From: Mediannikoviicoccus vaginalis
GTDB lineage: Bacteria > Bacillota > Clostridia > Tissierellales > Peptoniphilaceae
Length of the DNA: 64,000 bases
Reading direction: 5' to 3'
Assembly (NCBI RefSeq): GCF_928097925.1
Contig: NZ_CAKMRI010000001.1
Location: 1,488,001 to 1,552,000 of the forward strand
Shown here: positions 34,884 through 42,978 of the stretch, piece after piece
Layout: each line of letters begins with the position of its first letter
How positions within the stretch are numbered: the first letter of the stretch is position 1
The notes under the pieces: generated by a model
The model's database searches: none
Told to the model about the DNA's origin: nothing
What the model saw: only the letters and a program-made list of their open reading frames with translations
Translations under genes and position numbers: made by a program

Positions 34884-35300
34884 ATGAAAAAGCGTAAAAA
34901 AATAATAATTATTATTATAGCATTAATCGCAATTCACATTGGCAGTAGACTAATTACAGGCTATGTTGTTGAAAATAGAATAGATGATTATATTGCAAAA
35001 CAAGGAATAAAAAAAGAAGATATTATAGTTAGGAACGAATTTGGCTTATCGTTAAACTTACTTGAGTATACAAAAATTATAAGTTTAAAAGATTATCCTG
35101 ATACAGAGCTAAGATATAGTCACATAATATACGACCCTCCTATAATAGTAATACCAAAAAAATATACAGAATGTTACAATGGAGTGTATTATAGTCACAT
35201 TAACAGTAAGCCTTTAGAAGAGGGACAAAAATATGAAGAAGGTACTTTAGGGAAAGATGGGAAATTCTTAAGAGAATTTGAAACTATAAAGATAAAGTAA
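34884..35300 (+). CDS. Small membrane-anchored protein, DUF3139-like
   Basis: The 138-residue protein has a basic start and one hydrophobic anchor (about 6-19). An external domain follows, with YIAKQGIKKEDII, a conserved-looking DPDT-type stretch (KDYPDTELRY) and PPIIVIPKKY. Such short anchored proteins often lie near Bce-type modules, but no function is known. GAGGTGAT precedes ATG. It has its own terminator. The family assignment is tentative. Confidence 0.6.
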   Translation: MKKRKKIIIIIIALIAIHIGSRLITGYVVENRIDDYIAKQGIKKEDIIVRNEFGLSLNLLEYTKIISLKDYPDTELRYSHIIYDPPIIVIPKKYTECYNGVYYSHINSKPLEEGQKYEEGTLGKDGKFLREFETIKIK

Positions 35301-35325
35301 AAGCGACCGATTGGTCGCTTTTTAA
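35301..35325 (+). terminator. Terminator after the DUF3139-like gene
   Basis: AAGCGACC (35301-35308) and GGTCGCTT (35313-35320) pair around GATT, followed by TTTAAT. Confidence 0.85.
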
Positions 35326-35402
35326 TATTTTTTTGGTTTTCTAATATATTTTCGAGGTCTAACCTTTATATACTCTTTTATATTCATGTATACTTTTAGC
35401 TC

Positions 35403-35527
35403 CGCGAGGTCGACTTCTGACACTTTCTTTCAGAAAGTGAAACGAGATCGACATTTGACCTACAACGAAGACTTCGTCTTCTGTTAGGTCAAGAATACTT
35501 CGACTCGCTACGCTCGCTCAGGATGAC
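35403..35527. repeat. Palindromic dispersed repeat, copy C
   Basis: It ends CTTCGACTCGCTACGCTCGCTCAGGATGAC, like the end of copy A. Inside is a long hairpin TTGACCTA (35455-35462) ... TAGGTCAA with a nested GAAGAC / GTCTTC stem, plus CACTTTCT / AGAAAGTG. Its left end is not a clean inverted copy. Confidence 0.6.
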
Positions 35528-35573
35528 AATTACGTCATATATTTGTTGAATATAGCGGTTATATCCCTTGAAT

Positions 35574-35685
35574 GTCATTCTGAGCGGAAATTTTTGCTTT
35601 GCAAAAATTGTAGTCGAAGAATCTCAAAAAGCGATAGCTTTTTGTTACCTCTTCTCCAACTTCCAACCTCTCACATCTAACATCT
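35574..35685. repeat. Palindromic dispersed repeat, copy D
   Basis: It begins GTCATTCTGAGCGGAAATTTTTGC, then TAGTCGAAGAATCTC, and continues into CTCTTCTCCAACTTCCAACC. That tract is the inverted equivalent of the AAGTTGGAAAAGAG tract in copy A. The region 35301-35713 holds no gene apart from these repeats. Confidence 0.65.
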
Positions 35686-35713
35686 CAACTCTTTATTCAA
35701 AAGTCAATCTATT

Positions 35714-36775
35714 CTACTTGCTTTCATGCAAAATCTTTACAATCTGTTCTGCCGCGTTTCCACTTCCATAAATATTTTTTTCAAACACCACATCGTCATT
35801 ACTCATAATATGTTTATAAATATCTTCCGGAGCGGAAAGCATATTTATTCCCTTGTCCGTAAGTTCTCTCCATGAAGTATCTTCCATAACTACTACTGCA
35901 CGCTTTCCTGCAAAGTAGGACTCTTTTTGAAATCCACCGGAGTCTGTTAAAACTATTTTACATTTTTCCGTAAGGCCCATTAGACTTAAGTAGTCTATTG
36001 GATCTAACACCTTTACATTTTCAAGAAGATGGGACAGGCCAAATTTTTCAACTCTAGACTTTGTTCTTGGATGAATTGGAAACACCACTGGTATCTCCTT
36101 TGAAACTTTATCAACCTGTGTAAGGATTTCTTCTAAAGTCTCTTTTTTATCCACGTTAAAGTCCCTGTGTAGTGTCATTAGTATAAAGTTATCTTCTTTA
36201 AGTGACAGTTCCTTCATTAGTGAGTCGTCAAAGGAAGGTCTCATCTTTAAGAAGATGTCATACATAACGTCGCCAGTAAAGTAAACATTATTTGTGATAT
36301 TTTCCTTTTTAAGATTTTCAAGGCCATATTCACTTGGAACAAATAAAAAGTTTGAAATTCTATCTGTAAGAACTCTATTTATCTCTTCAGGCATTGTCTT
36401 AGGTTCCTGTCTTAGGCCTGCTTCAATATGGCAGACACTTATACCTAACTTTGATGCTGCAATTGCTCCAGCCAAGGTGGAGTTGGTGTCACCGTATAGG
36501 ATTAAAAGGTCCGGCTCTTCCTTTAGTAAAATCTTTTCTATTTCGATAATCATATTGCCGGTCATTTCACCATGGGTCATGCCATTGATGCCCAAGTTGT
36601 AGTCGGGCTTTTTCATCTTTAGAACATCGAAGAACACTCCCGACATATTTTCGTCATAATGTTGTCCAGTGTGAACAACAACTTCTTCAATATCGTCATA
36701 TTTATTTATTTCATGTTGCACAATGGCCTCTTTTACAAACTGAGGTCTTGCACCTATTATTGACATTATCTTCAT
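35714..36775 (-). CDS. wecB: UDP-N-acetylglucosamine 2-epimerase (non-hydrolysing)
   Basis: The 353-residue protein has the family start MSIIGARPQFVKEA, HTGQHYDENMS, LLILYGDTNSTLAGA, CHIEAGLR, PEEINRVLTD and the C-terminal LTDSGGFQKE. It interconverts UDP-GlcNAc and UDP-ManNAc for cell-surface polysaccharide synthesis. The start codon overlaps the stop of the upstream glycosyltransferase gene by 4 bases. The gene may be called mnaA in other systems. Confidence 0.93.
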   Translation of the reverse strand: MKIMSIIGARPQFVKEAIVQHEINKYDDIEEVVVHTGQHYDENMSGVFFDVLKMKKPDYNLGINGMTHGEMTGNMIIEIEKILLKEEPDLLILYGDTNSTLAGAIAASKLGISVCHIEAGLRQEPKTMPEEINRVLTDRISNFLFVPSEYGLENLKKENITNNVYFTGDVMYDIFLKMRPSFDDSLMKELSLKEDNFILMTLHRDFNVDKKETLEEILTQVDKVSKEIPVVFPIHPRTKSRVEKFGLSHLLENVKVLDPIDYLSLMGLTEKCKIVLTDSGGFQKESYFAGKRAVVVMEDTSWRELTDKGINMLSAPEDIYKHIMSNDDVVFEKNIYGSGNAAEQIVKILHESK

Positions 36776-37863
36776 TTACTTAGATCCTCCTTTACCTTCG
36801 TTGCCCTTGCAGTCCAAGTGTTTTGTGGAATAATTTCTTTTGTATTTCTCGTCTTAACTTCGATTTCGCTTTTATCTTCAAAAAGCTTTGTAAGTAAATT
36901 TTTTAGTTCATATGAAGAGTAGGGCAGTACCCAACCAATATCATTTTTTTCTACAAAATTTCCAACAGCAGAGCCTTTGACGGAAAGAATTGGCTTTGAG
37001 TATTTAATATATTCAAATAGCTTTACTGGAATTGCAAAGTCCCAATACTTTATTGGCTTTACAAAAAGAACTGCTATGTCTGCTTCTTTTAAGTATGGAG
37101 CATAACCAGAAGGACCTTCATGAATAACATTAACTCTTTCATTTAAGTAAGGAGAATATCTTTCTTTAATATTTTTCCATTCATCTTCTCTTGTGCAAAC
37201 TGTGACCTTTACAAAATCAAGGGAGCTTACAGCTTTGAAAAACTCATCAAGCTGGTAAAGCTCTCCCATGCCACCGACATAAAAGAGTTTTAATTCTTTA
37301 TTTTCAGATTTTTCATATTCTATTTCCTCATCAATGGCCGGTGGAAGCTCTTTAAAATTAAGATTTTGATTTATTGGGATATAGCTTTTCATCTTTAAAC
37401 TTGGCAAGTAGATTACATCTACAAGGTCAACATACTTTTTCAAGTCGTATTTATAAAAGTATGTTGAAACAGCTCTTTTTAAAAATGAAACATTGTTCTT
37501 GTACTGCTCAAAGAGCCAGTGTATATCTCTATAAAAAAGTCCAATCTTTATATTTTTTGATTTTAAATATTTAAAGAAGCCAAAGTCTAAGTTTGGATAC
37601 TTAGGTAAGTGATTTTTTTCTGTAAGTAGTGTTGGCATGGTGGAGCTTTCGCTGTAGCAAAAGTCATATGAAACTCCCTGTGCAATATTTTTTTTAATAT
37701 TTTCTATTTGAGTCTTTCTTTCGGCTCCATAACCCATAACCACATCCACATTAAATCCAATCTTTTCAAAGGCTTCAATCATCTTATATGGTCTTATATT
37801 TGAACCACTTAAATGGTTTTTGTCCGCATAAAACGGAATGTGAAATATAATATTTTTATTCAT
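36772..37863 (-). CDS. Glycosyltransferase, GT4-like
   Basis: The 363-residue protein has an N-terminal half with SGSNIRPYKMIEAFEKIGFNV and a GT-B type C-terminal half (LKLFYVGGMGELYQLDEF; then AVLFVKPIKYWDFAIPVKLFEYIKYSKPILS, where the E is the usual nucleotide-sugar contact). It would add a sugar to a surface glycan. ATG 37863 was chosen because the 14 upstream residues of the longer reading look like leader sequence. It is co-transcribed with the epimerase gene. Confidence 0.82.
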   Translation of the reverse strand: MNKNIIFHIPFYADKNHLSGSNIRPYKMIEAFEKIGFNVDVVMGYGAERKTQIENIKKNIAQGVSYDFCYSESSTMPTLLTEKNHLPKYPNLDFGFFKYLKSKNIKIGLFYRDIHWLFEQYKNNVSFLKRAVSTYFYKYDLKKYVDLVDVIYLPSLKMKSYIPINQNLNFKELPPAIDEEIEYEKSENKELKLFYVGGMGELYQLDEFFKAVSSLDFVKVTVCTREDEWKNIKERYSPYLNERVNVIHEGPSGYAPYLKEADIAVLFVKPIKYWDFAIPVKLFEYIKYSKPILSVKGSAVGNFVEKNDIGWVLPYSSYELKNLLTKLFEDKSEIEVKTRNTKEIIPQNTWTARATKVKEDLSK

Positions 37864-37913
37864 AATAATCCTTTCTTTCCGTATGATTATAACATAGCCT
37901 TTCAAAAATTACA

Positions 37914-37941
37914 TTAAAAAAGGACAATCGGAAGATTGCCC
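37914..37941 (-). terminator. Terminator of the GntR/ABC operon
   Basis: On the minus strand GGGCAATC (37941-37934) pairs with GATTGTCC (37929-37922) around TTCC, followed by TTTTTTAAT. It separates the operon from the glycosyltransferase gene. Confidence 0.85.
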
Positions 37942-37947
37942 TAAACA

Positions 37948-38793
37948 TTATAAATCAACTTTATTATCTAGCATGTATCTAGTTACGAAGTAATATACTA
38001 TGCATAGCACAGTAAATAATATTGCTGTTGCTAAGTTAAATGATAGTAGTACACTTTGAGGAGATCCCTGTGCAAACATATCAAAACTTTTGTAAACCAA
38101 TTCTATTCTCTTAAAGAACTCAACTCTATATGGCACCATTAGGTTTATAAAGTAAGCTGCTATTGAGTGTGCAATAGAGAAAGCAAGGTAAACTAATAGC
38201 CAAAGTATTCCTGAGTTTGAGTTTTTAAACACTGCCTTTGTAAATGTTATTGAAAAGTATAACAACACAAAGGAGAAGATAGTTTGTAAAAACTGAATAA
38301 TGGTTGCAAATATTACATGGCTAATATTAATTTCGTTTGCTGTCATTGCCATACGAAGTGACTTTACAACTGCTTCATGAAGATTTGGGATTAAGAACTT
38401 TGAGAAAAAGTAAAATCCTGCTGTTATGGTCACATTTAATATTATGGTCCATATAGTTATATTAATTAGCTTTGAGTTTAAAAAGTCCTTTCCATTTATT
38501 GGAAGAGTAAACTTTAATAGAGATTGGTCGTTATATAAATCCCTTTTGTAATTTGAAACCACATAAAATATAAAACATATTACTATTGCCGTAGCGATTA
38601 CTATGGATACTATTAGTGTTATTGGAAAGATTAATCCAGTGTCATTAACTGTGTTTAGTCCTGGTTCAAGATTGTCTCCAGTAAAGGTTTTAAGACCGAG
38701 AAGTAGTAGTCCTGAAGCTACGAGCCCTCCTATTATTAGATATAGGAAGTAGGACGCAGTCTTTTTAAATTCATATTTTAAAAGTTTTCCCAT
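37948..38793 (-). CDS. ABC-2-type permease of a GntR-controlled transporter
   Basis: The 281-residue protein starts MGKLLKYEFKKTASYFLY and has six hydrophobic segments, an ABC-2-like plan. It overlaps the ATPase gene by 16 bases and is the last gene of a GntR-ATPase-permease set similar to Bacillus YtrABC, induced by cell-wall antibiotics. Substrate unknown. Confidence 0.8.
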   Translation of the reverse strand: MGKLLKYEFKKTASYFLYLIIGGLVASGLLLLGLKTFTGDNLEPGLNTVNDTGLIFPITLIVSIVIATAIVICFIFYVVSNYKRDLYNDQSLLKFTLPINGKDFLNSKLINITIWTIILNVTITAGFYFFSKFLIPNLHEAVVKSLRMAMTANEINISHVIFATIIQFLQTIFSFVLLYFSITFTKAVFKNSNSGILWLLVYLAFSIAHSIAAYFINLMVPYRVEFFKRIELVYKSFDMFAQGSPQSVLLSFNLATAILFTVLCIVYYFVTRYMLDNKVDL

Positions 38794-39494
38794 TGCAAAC
38801 CTCCAAATACTCTTTTGTATTTTTCTTCAACGGATGATCCATCTTTTTCTCTGATGTTCTCTGTAGTATCAAAAAGAGCTATCTCTCCGTCTTTAATAAA
38901 TATAACTTGTTCAAAGATGTTTTCGATGTCCTTAACCAAGTGGGTTGATATAATCATAAGACTTTCCGGCGCGATATTGTCTATTATGGTGTTTAAGATT
39001 TCGTCCCTAGCCACAGGGTCAACTCCTGCAATAGGTTCGTCCATAATATAAATCTTTGCCTTTCGTGAAAGTACCATGGCAAGGTGAAGCTTTTCGTTCA
39101 TGCCCTTTGATAGTGAAGAAATCTTTTGACTTGGATTAAGTCCAAGGCTTTCTAAAATCTTTACAGATTTTTCTCTGTCGAAGTCTTCATAAAAGTCTGC
39201 ATAGTACTTTATGCAATCGGAAATCTTGTTGAAAGTGTATAAGATTTCTCTGTCTGCAAGGTAGGACACAAATGCCTTTGTGGTCTTTCCTGGTTTGAAG
39301 TCATCAAGTAGTACTTCGCCCTTATAGGTGTTAATAAGTCCTGCAATAATTTTTATTAAAGTAGTCTTACCAGAGCCGTTTGGTCCTAAAAGGCCAATAA
39401 CTTTGCCCGACTCTAAAGACAGGTTAACATCTTTTAGGGCATAGTTGCTACCATATTTTTTATTTAATTCTCTTATTTCAATTAGATTGCTCAT
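38778..39494 (-). CDS. ABC transporter ATP-binding protein (YtrB-like)
   Basis: The 238-residue ATPase has Walker A GPNGSGKTTLIK, signature LSKGMNEKLHLA (a variant of LSGGQ seen in YtrB and EcsA relatives), Walker B IYIMDEPIAGVDP and STHL. ATG lies inside the 3' end of the regulator gene. It works with the permease at 37948. Confidence 0.87.
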   Translation of the reverse strand: MSNLIEIRELNKKYGSNYALKDVNLSLESGKVIGLLGPNGSGKTTLIKIIAGLINTYKGEVLLDDFKPGKTTKAFVSYLADREILYTFNKISDCIKYYADFYEDFDREKSVKILESLGLNPSQKISSLSKGMNEKLHLAMVLSRKAKIYIMDEPIAGVDPVARDEILNTIIDNIAPESLMIISTHLVKDIENIFEQVIFIKDGEIALFDTTENIREKDGSSVEEKYKRVFGGLQWENF

Positions 39495-39849
39495 GTGCCT
39501 GCCACTCCTCTTCTAATAAATTGAAACATTCTTCTTTATTAAGTCCAAGGCTTTTTATTTCGTTATAAAAATTTGAAATAATCTCTCTGCCTTTAACGAC
39601 TTTTAATTCTTTTAATATCTTTTCATCTGATGTTATAAAATTTCCAAGTCCTCGTTGAGAATATATAATCCCTTCATTTTTAAGCTCTTGAAAGCTACGT
39701 TGAACCGTATTGGGATTGACCTTTAAAACGGAGGACACGTCTCTTACAGATGGAATCTTTTCGTTGGGATTTAGTTCGCCCCTAATAATCTTGTACTTAA
39801 AGTAATCCATAATCTGTACGTAGATGGGTTGAAAATCGTTAAATTCCAT
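39478..39849 (-). CDS. GntR-family regulator, YtrA subfamily
   Basis: The 123-residue protein has an N-terminal GntR winged helix (PIYVQIMDYFKYKIIRGELNPNEKIPSVRDVSS, then VNPNTVQRSFQELKNEGIIYSQRG) and only a short helical tail, as in YtrA. It most likely represses its own operon with the two ABC genes it overlaps. GGAGGTG precedes ATG. Confidence 0.9.
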   Translation of the reverse strand: MEFNDFQPIYVQIMDYFKYKIIRGELNPNEKIPSVRDVSSVLKVNPNTVQRSFQELKNEGIIYSQRGLGNFITSDEKILKELKVVKGREIISNFYNEIKSLGLNKEECFNLLEEEWQAHEQSN

Positions 39850-39875
39850 ATTACACCTCCTACTGTGCTATCTTA

Positions 39876-39904
39876 ATAATACAGCAACATGAAAGTGATG
39901 TCAA
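39876..39904 (-). promoter_or_regulatory. Promoter of the YtrA-like operon
   Basis: On the minus strand TTGACA (39904-39899), a 17-base spacer and TATTAT (39881-39876), very close to sigma-A consensus. Confidence 0.8.
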
Positions 39905-39909
39905 TATTT

Positions 39910-41280
39910 TTATTCCACATATAGATTGTTTAAGTCCTTTGAAAAGTCTGTAAACACCTTAACGCCATTTTCAAATAGATCCATTAAATAGGAAATGTCT
40001 TCGCTCTTTATAACATCGCCCTTTTTAAGGTAAATATTTCCCGGTGGATAGATGATTATATTTTCCTTTAGCTTTCGTCCTTCTGAGTTACGAAGGGAAA
40101 CTCTATTATCTTCACTTACACTATCTATATCTTCATGGGTTACAAAGTCTTTGTAGTCATTTATGTTGAAGGACATAATTGCCTTTGAAAGTGCTTTAAA
40201 GTCTTCCTCTCTATCCATGGGACTTGTGATTAATACCATAATATTTTTTGTAATCATCTCGATAAAAATACCGTGACGCTCAAGATGATGACGAAGATAG
40301 ATGGAAGGACTTGTGGTCTGTAGTATTATCCTTGAAAAGTCCTGCTCTAATTCTTTTTTAAAACTTGGATAGAACACAAAGTCCAGGTCTTCAATTGACT
40401 TATAGAAGTTATCCACATAACTCTTTAATTTTTCAAACCTTTCTTCTCCATGCTCTGCCATATATGCACTTGCCAACTCCAAAGACATCATAAAAATGTA
40501 TGAGGGAGAGGAGGTTTGAAGTTTTTCAATCATAGATAAGACCCTTGCAATATCTTCATCACTCATATGGTGACCGAAGTTTATAACCGAAGTCTGTGTC
40601 AGTGCAGGTAAGGTCTTATGAAATGAGTTTACTGAAAGACTTGCTCCAAGCTCCATGGCGTTAATGGTTAAGTCCTCATGATACTTAAGATGGGACCCAT
40701 GGGCTTCGTCCACAAATAGATACACATCATTTTCTCTGCAGTACTTTGCAAGCTCCCTAATGTCCCTAGACAGTCCAAAGTAGTTTGGTCTTGAAAGGAT
40801 AACCATCTTAATGTCTCTGTCTTTTTTTAAAACCTTTAAAAAATCTTCTTCTGCAATTGGAATTTCAAGTCCCGTATCTGTGCTTTCATGTTCTAAGATA
40901 ATTGGCACCAGTTCATTAAGTTCAATTGCATTGTAAACCGACTTGTGGCAGTTTCTTGCAATTAACACCTTGTCCTTATGTTTTGTAAGTGCCATTATGC
41001 CTGCAAGAATCCCCACGGTGGTACCATTGGTAAGGTAAAAAGATTTTTTAGAACCCCTTTCCTTGGTCAAAAGTTTTAGCGACTCTTCAATAATTCCATT
41101 TGTGTTATAAAGATTGTCTGTACCGTCAATCTCTGTGAAGTCAAGTTGCAGTAGATTATCTATTATAGGTTTATAAAGTTCAACAGCATGGCCCTTATGT
41201 CCCGGCATGTGAAATCTTATTTTGTCGCTGTCTTTAAGTTTCATTAGACCAGACAGTATTGGCGTATTCAGTTTCGTCAT
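39910..41280 (-). CDS. Orn/Lys/Arg decarboxylase-like PLP enzyme
   Basis: The 456-residue fold-type I PLP enzyme has an FHMPGHKG start region (residues 23-30), DEAHGSH (191-197) and the Schiff-base lysine Lys222 in SFHKTLPALTQ. It is short compared with classic inducible decarboxylases (about 700) and like the YaaO/SpeA group of Firmicutes. It may decarboxylate arginine, lysine or ornithine for polyamine synthesis. ATG overlaps the end of the SCIFF maturase gene, an intriguing link whose meaning is unclear. Confidence 0.85.
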   Translation of the reverse strand: MTKLNTPILSGLMKLKDSDKIRFHMPGHKGHAVELYKPIIDNLLQLDFTEIDGTDNLYNTNGIIEESLKLLTKERGSKKSFYLTNGTTVGILAGIMALTKHKDKVLIARNCHKSVYNAIELNELVPIILEHESTDTGLEIPIAEEDFLKVLKKDRDIKMVILSRPNYFGLSRDIRELAKYCRENDVYLFVDEAHGSHLKYHEDLTINAMELGASLSVNSFHKTLPALTQTSVINFGHHMSDEDIARVLSMIEKLQTSSPSYIFMMSLELASAYMAEHGEERFEKLKSYVDNFYKSIEDLDFVFYPSFKKELEQDFSRIILQTTSPSIYLRHHLERHGIFIEMITKNIMVLITSPMDREEDFKALSKAIMSFNINDYKDFVTHEDIDSVSEDNRVSLRNSEGRKLKENIIIYPPGNIYLKKGDVIKSEDISYLMDLFENGVKVFTDFSKDLNNLYVE

Positions 41281-42642
41281 CTAACTATCCTTTAACATCT
41301 TTTCAACTTCTGTATAGATTGCACATTCAGTTCTCTTCTTTTGCATCTCGCAGCCAACTTCATATGGCTTGTGAATGTCGCCATTAAAGTTATATGCATT
41401 GGCATGACATCCTCCAGAGCAATAGAATTTATTCCAACAGTCCTTGCAGTCTTCCTTTTCAAACACATGGGCTGAGCCGAAAAGTTTTTGTGTCTCTTCA
41501 GGCATTGTAAAGTCTTCGTCTAAGATATTGCCCATTTTAAAATCTTCGTTACCTACAAATTGATGGCATGGATACACGTCTCCTTCTGGAGTAACAGCCA
41601 CATATTCACAGCCGGCTCCACATCCAGAGACCCTCTTTAAGATACATGGACCTTGGCTTAGGTCCACCATAAAGTGGAAGAATTTAAAAGGATCTCCTTC
41701 AACTTGAAGGTCTGCATAGGTCTTTGCATAGTCTTCATATTCCTTTAAGATAACTGGCAAATCCTCTTCTGTAATTGCATATGGATTGTTGTCAGGGTCT
41801 ACCACCGGCTCCACAGAGGATAGGTTAAAACCGAGTTCTCTGAAAAGTTCTAAGTCCTTTGAAAAGTCTAAATTATTTTTAGTAAAAGTTCCCCTAACAT
41901 AGTATGATTTCTTTCCTCTTTTCGAAATCAGCTTTTGATACTTTGGAACGATTATGTCGTATGAGCCCTTGTCGTTTAGAGTAGGTCTCATCTCGTCATT
42001 AACTTCCTTACGACCGTCAAGACTTAGCACCACATTGTGCATATTTTCATTTATATAGTCGATGATTTCGTCATTTAATAAAACTCCATTGGTGGTTATT
42101 GTAAAACGGAAGTACTTTCCATTTTCTTCTGCAATTTTATTGCCGTACTCCACAAGTTTTTTTACAAGTGGGAAGTCCATAAGTGGTTCGCCACCGAAGA
42201 AGTCAACTTCTAGAGCCTTTCTTGTTCCAGAGTGGTCAACAAGGTACTTAAGCGCCTTCTTACCAACCTCTTCAGTCATATAGGCCTTGTGTCCACCAAA
42301 GTCCCCTTGGGATGCAAAACAGTATTTACATTTCAAGTTACAGTCATGCACCACATGAAGGCACATTGCCTTTAGAACAGGCTCTTTATTTTTAATTGCA
42401 TCAAAGTCGATGTAGTCATCTGATGAGTAAAGCAGACCGTTTTTCTCCATGTTTTCAATTTCGTCATAACAGTCGGACACGTCAGACGCATCGTATTTTG
42501 AAAGTATTTCTATTATCTCTTCCTTATTCTTATCTTTATAGTAGTCTAAAATATCAAATGAGATGTCATCAAAAACGTGAACAGCTCCACCATTAACATC
42601 AACTACGATATTTCTACCATGCATTTTATATTTATGAATCAT
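41281..42642 (-). CDS. scfB: SCIFF radical-SAM/SPASM thioether maturase
   Basis: The 453-residue protein has an N-terminal peptide-recognition-like domain (1-85), a radical-SAM motif Cys101/105/108 (CNLKCKYC) and a SPASM region with GCGAGCEYVAVTPEGDVYPC and CKDCWNKFYCSGGC. It installs thioether bonds between SCIFF cysteines and threonine residues. The gene for the peptide lies just upstream at 42714-42863. The decarboxylase gene overlaps its end. Confidence 0.93.
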   Translation of the reverse strand: MIHKYKMHGRNIVVDVNGGAVHVFDDISFDILDYYKDKNKEEIIEILSKYDASDVSDCYDEIENMEKNGLLYSSDDYIDFDAIKNKEPVLKAMCLHVVHDCNLKCKYCFASQGDFGGHKAYMTEEVGKKALKYLVDHSGTRKALEVDFFGGEPLMDFPLVKKLVEYGNKIAEENGKYFRFTITTNGVLLNDEIIDYINENMHNVVLSLDGRKEVNDEMRPTLNDKGSYDIIVPKYQKLISKRGKKSYYVRGTFTKNNLDFSKDLELFRELGFNLSSVEPVVDPDNNPYAITEEDLPVILKEYEDYAKTYADLQVEGDPFKFFHFMVDLSQGPCILKRVSGCGAGCEYVAVTPEGDVYPCHQFVGNEDFKMGNILDEDFTMPEETQKLFGSAHVFEKEDCKDCWNKFYCSGGCHANAYNFNGDIHKPYEVGCEMQKKRTECAIYTEVEKMLKDS

Positions 42643-42675
42643 AAAATCTCCTTCATTAATCTATTTAAATCTATA

Positions 42676-42708
42676 AAGTAAAAAAGGGATGAAATTAATC
42701 AACCCCTT
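42676..42708 (-). terminator. Hairpin between the SCIFF peptide and maturase genes
   Basis: On the minus strand AAGGGG pairs with TCCCTT across TTGATTAATTTCA, followed by TTTTAC. A leaky terminator here would give more peptide mRNA than maturase mRNA. Confidence 0.5.
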
Positions 42709-42713
42709 CTCAG

Positions 42714-42863
42714 TTATCTGTTTTCGTTTTCACACTCTTGGTTACCTACAGTACAAGAAGTCTTGCAAGCAGATTGACAAGAAGTTTGGCATTCTCCACA
42801 TCCACCTTTACAAGCAGATTCTTTAAGAGAATTACCTGAAATAGTAATAATATGTTTTTCCAT
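42714..42863 (-). CDS. scfA: SCIFF peptide (six cysteines in forty-five residues), RiPP precursor
   Basis: A 49-residue peptide too short for most gene callers. It begins MEKHIITISGNSL, and the core CGECQTSCQSACKTSCTVGNQ is the near-invariant SCIFF sequence. One extra Cys lies at residue 18 and one near the end (QEC). GGAGG precedes ATG and an extended -10 (TGTTATAAT, 42894-42886) lies upstream. It is modified by the adjacent maturase. The biological role of SCIFF, nearly universal in Clostridia, is still unsettled. Confidence 0.95.
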   Translation of the reverse strand: MEKHIITISGNSLKESACKGGCGECQTSCQSACKTSCTVGNQECENENR

Positions 42864-42945
42864 TATGTACCTCCTCATTGGTTTTATTATAACATATAAA
42901 AGTTCAGTAGGAAATTAAAATTTTAATAATGTGAGAATTTGTGTA

Positions 42946-42973
42946 TAAAAAAGGCAATCCATGTGGACTGCCC
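42946..42973 (-). terminator. Terminator of the peptide-binding lipoprotein gene
   Basis: On the minus strand GGCAGTCC (42972-42965) pairs with GGATTGCC (42960-42953) around ACAT, followed by TTTTTTATA. Confidence 0.85.
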
Positions 42974-42978
42974 TAAAA

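Noticed and set aside
35568-35771. Open reading frame of 67 codons on the plus strand
   Set aside because: It is made of repeat copy D and the antisense end of the epimerase gene; no ribosome site.
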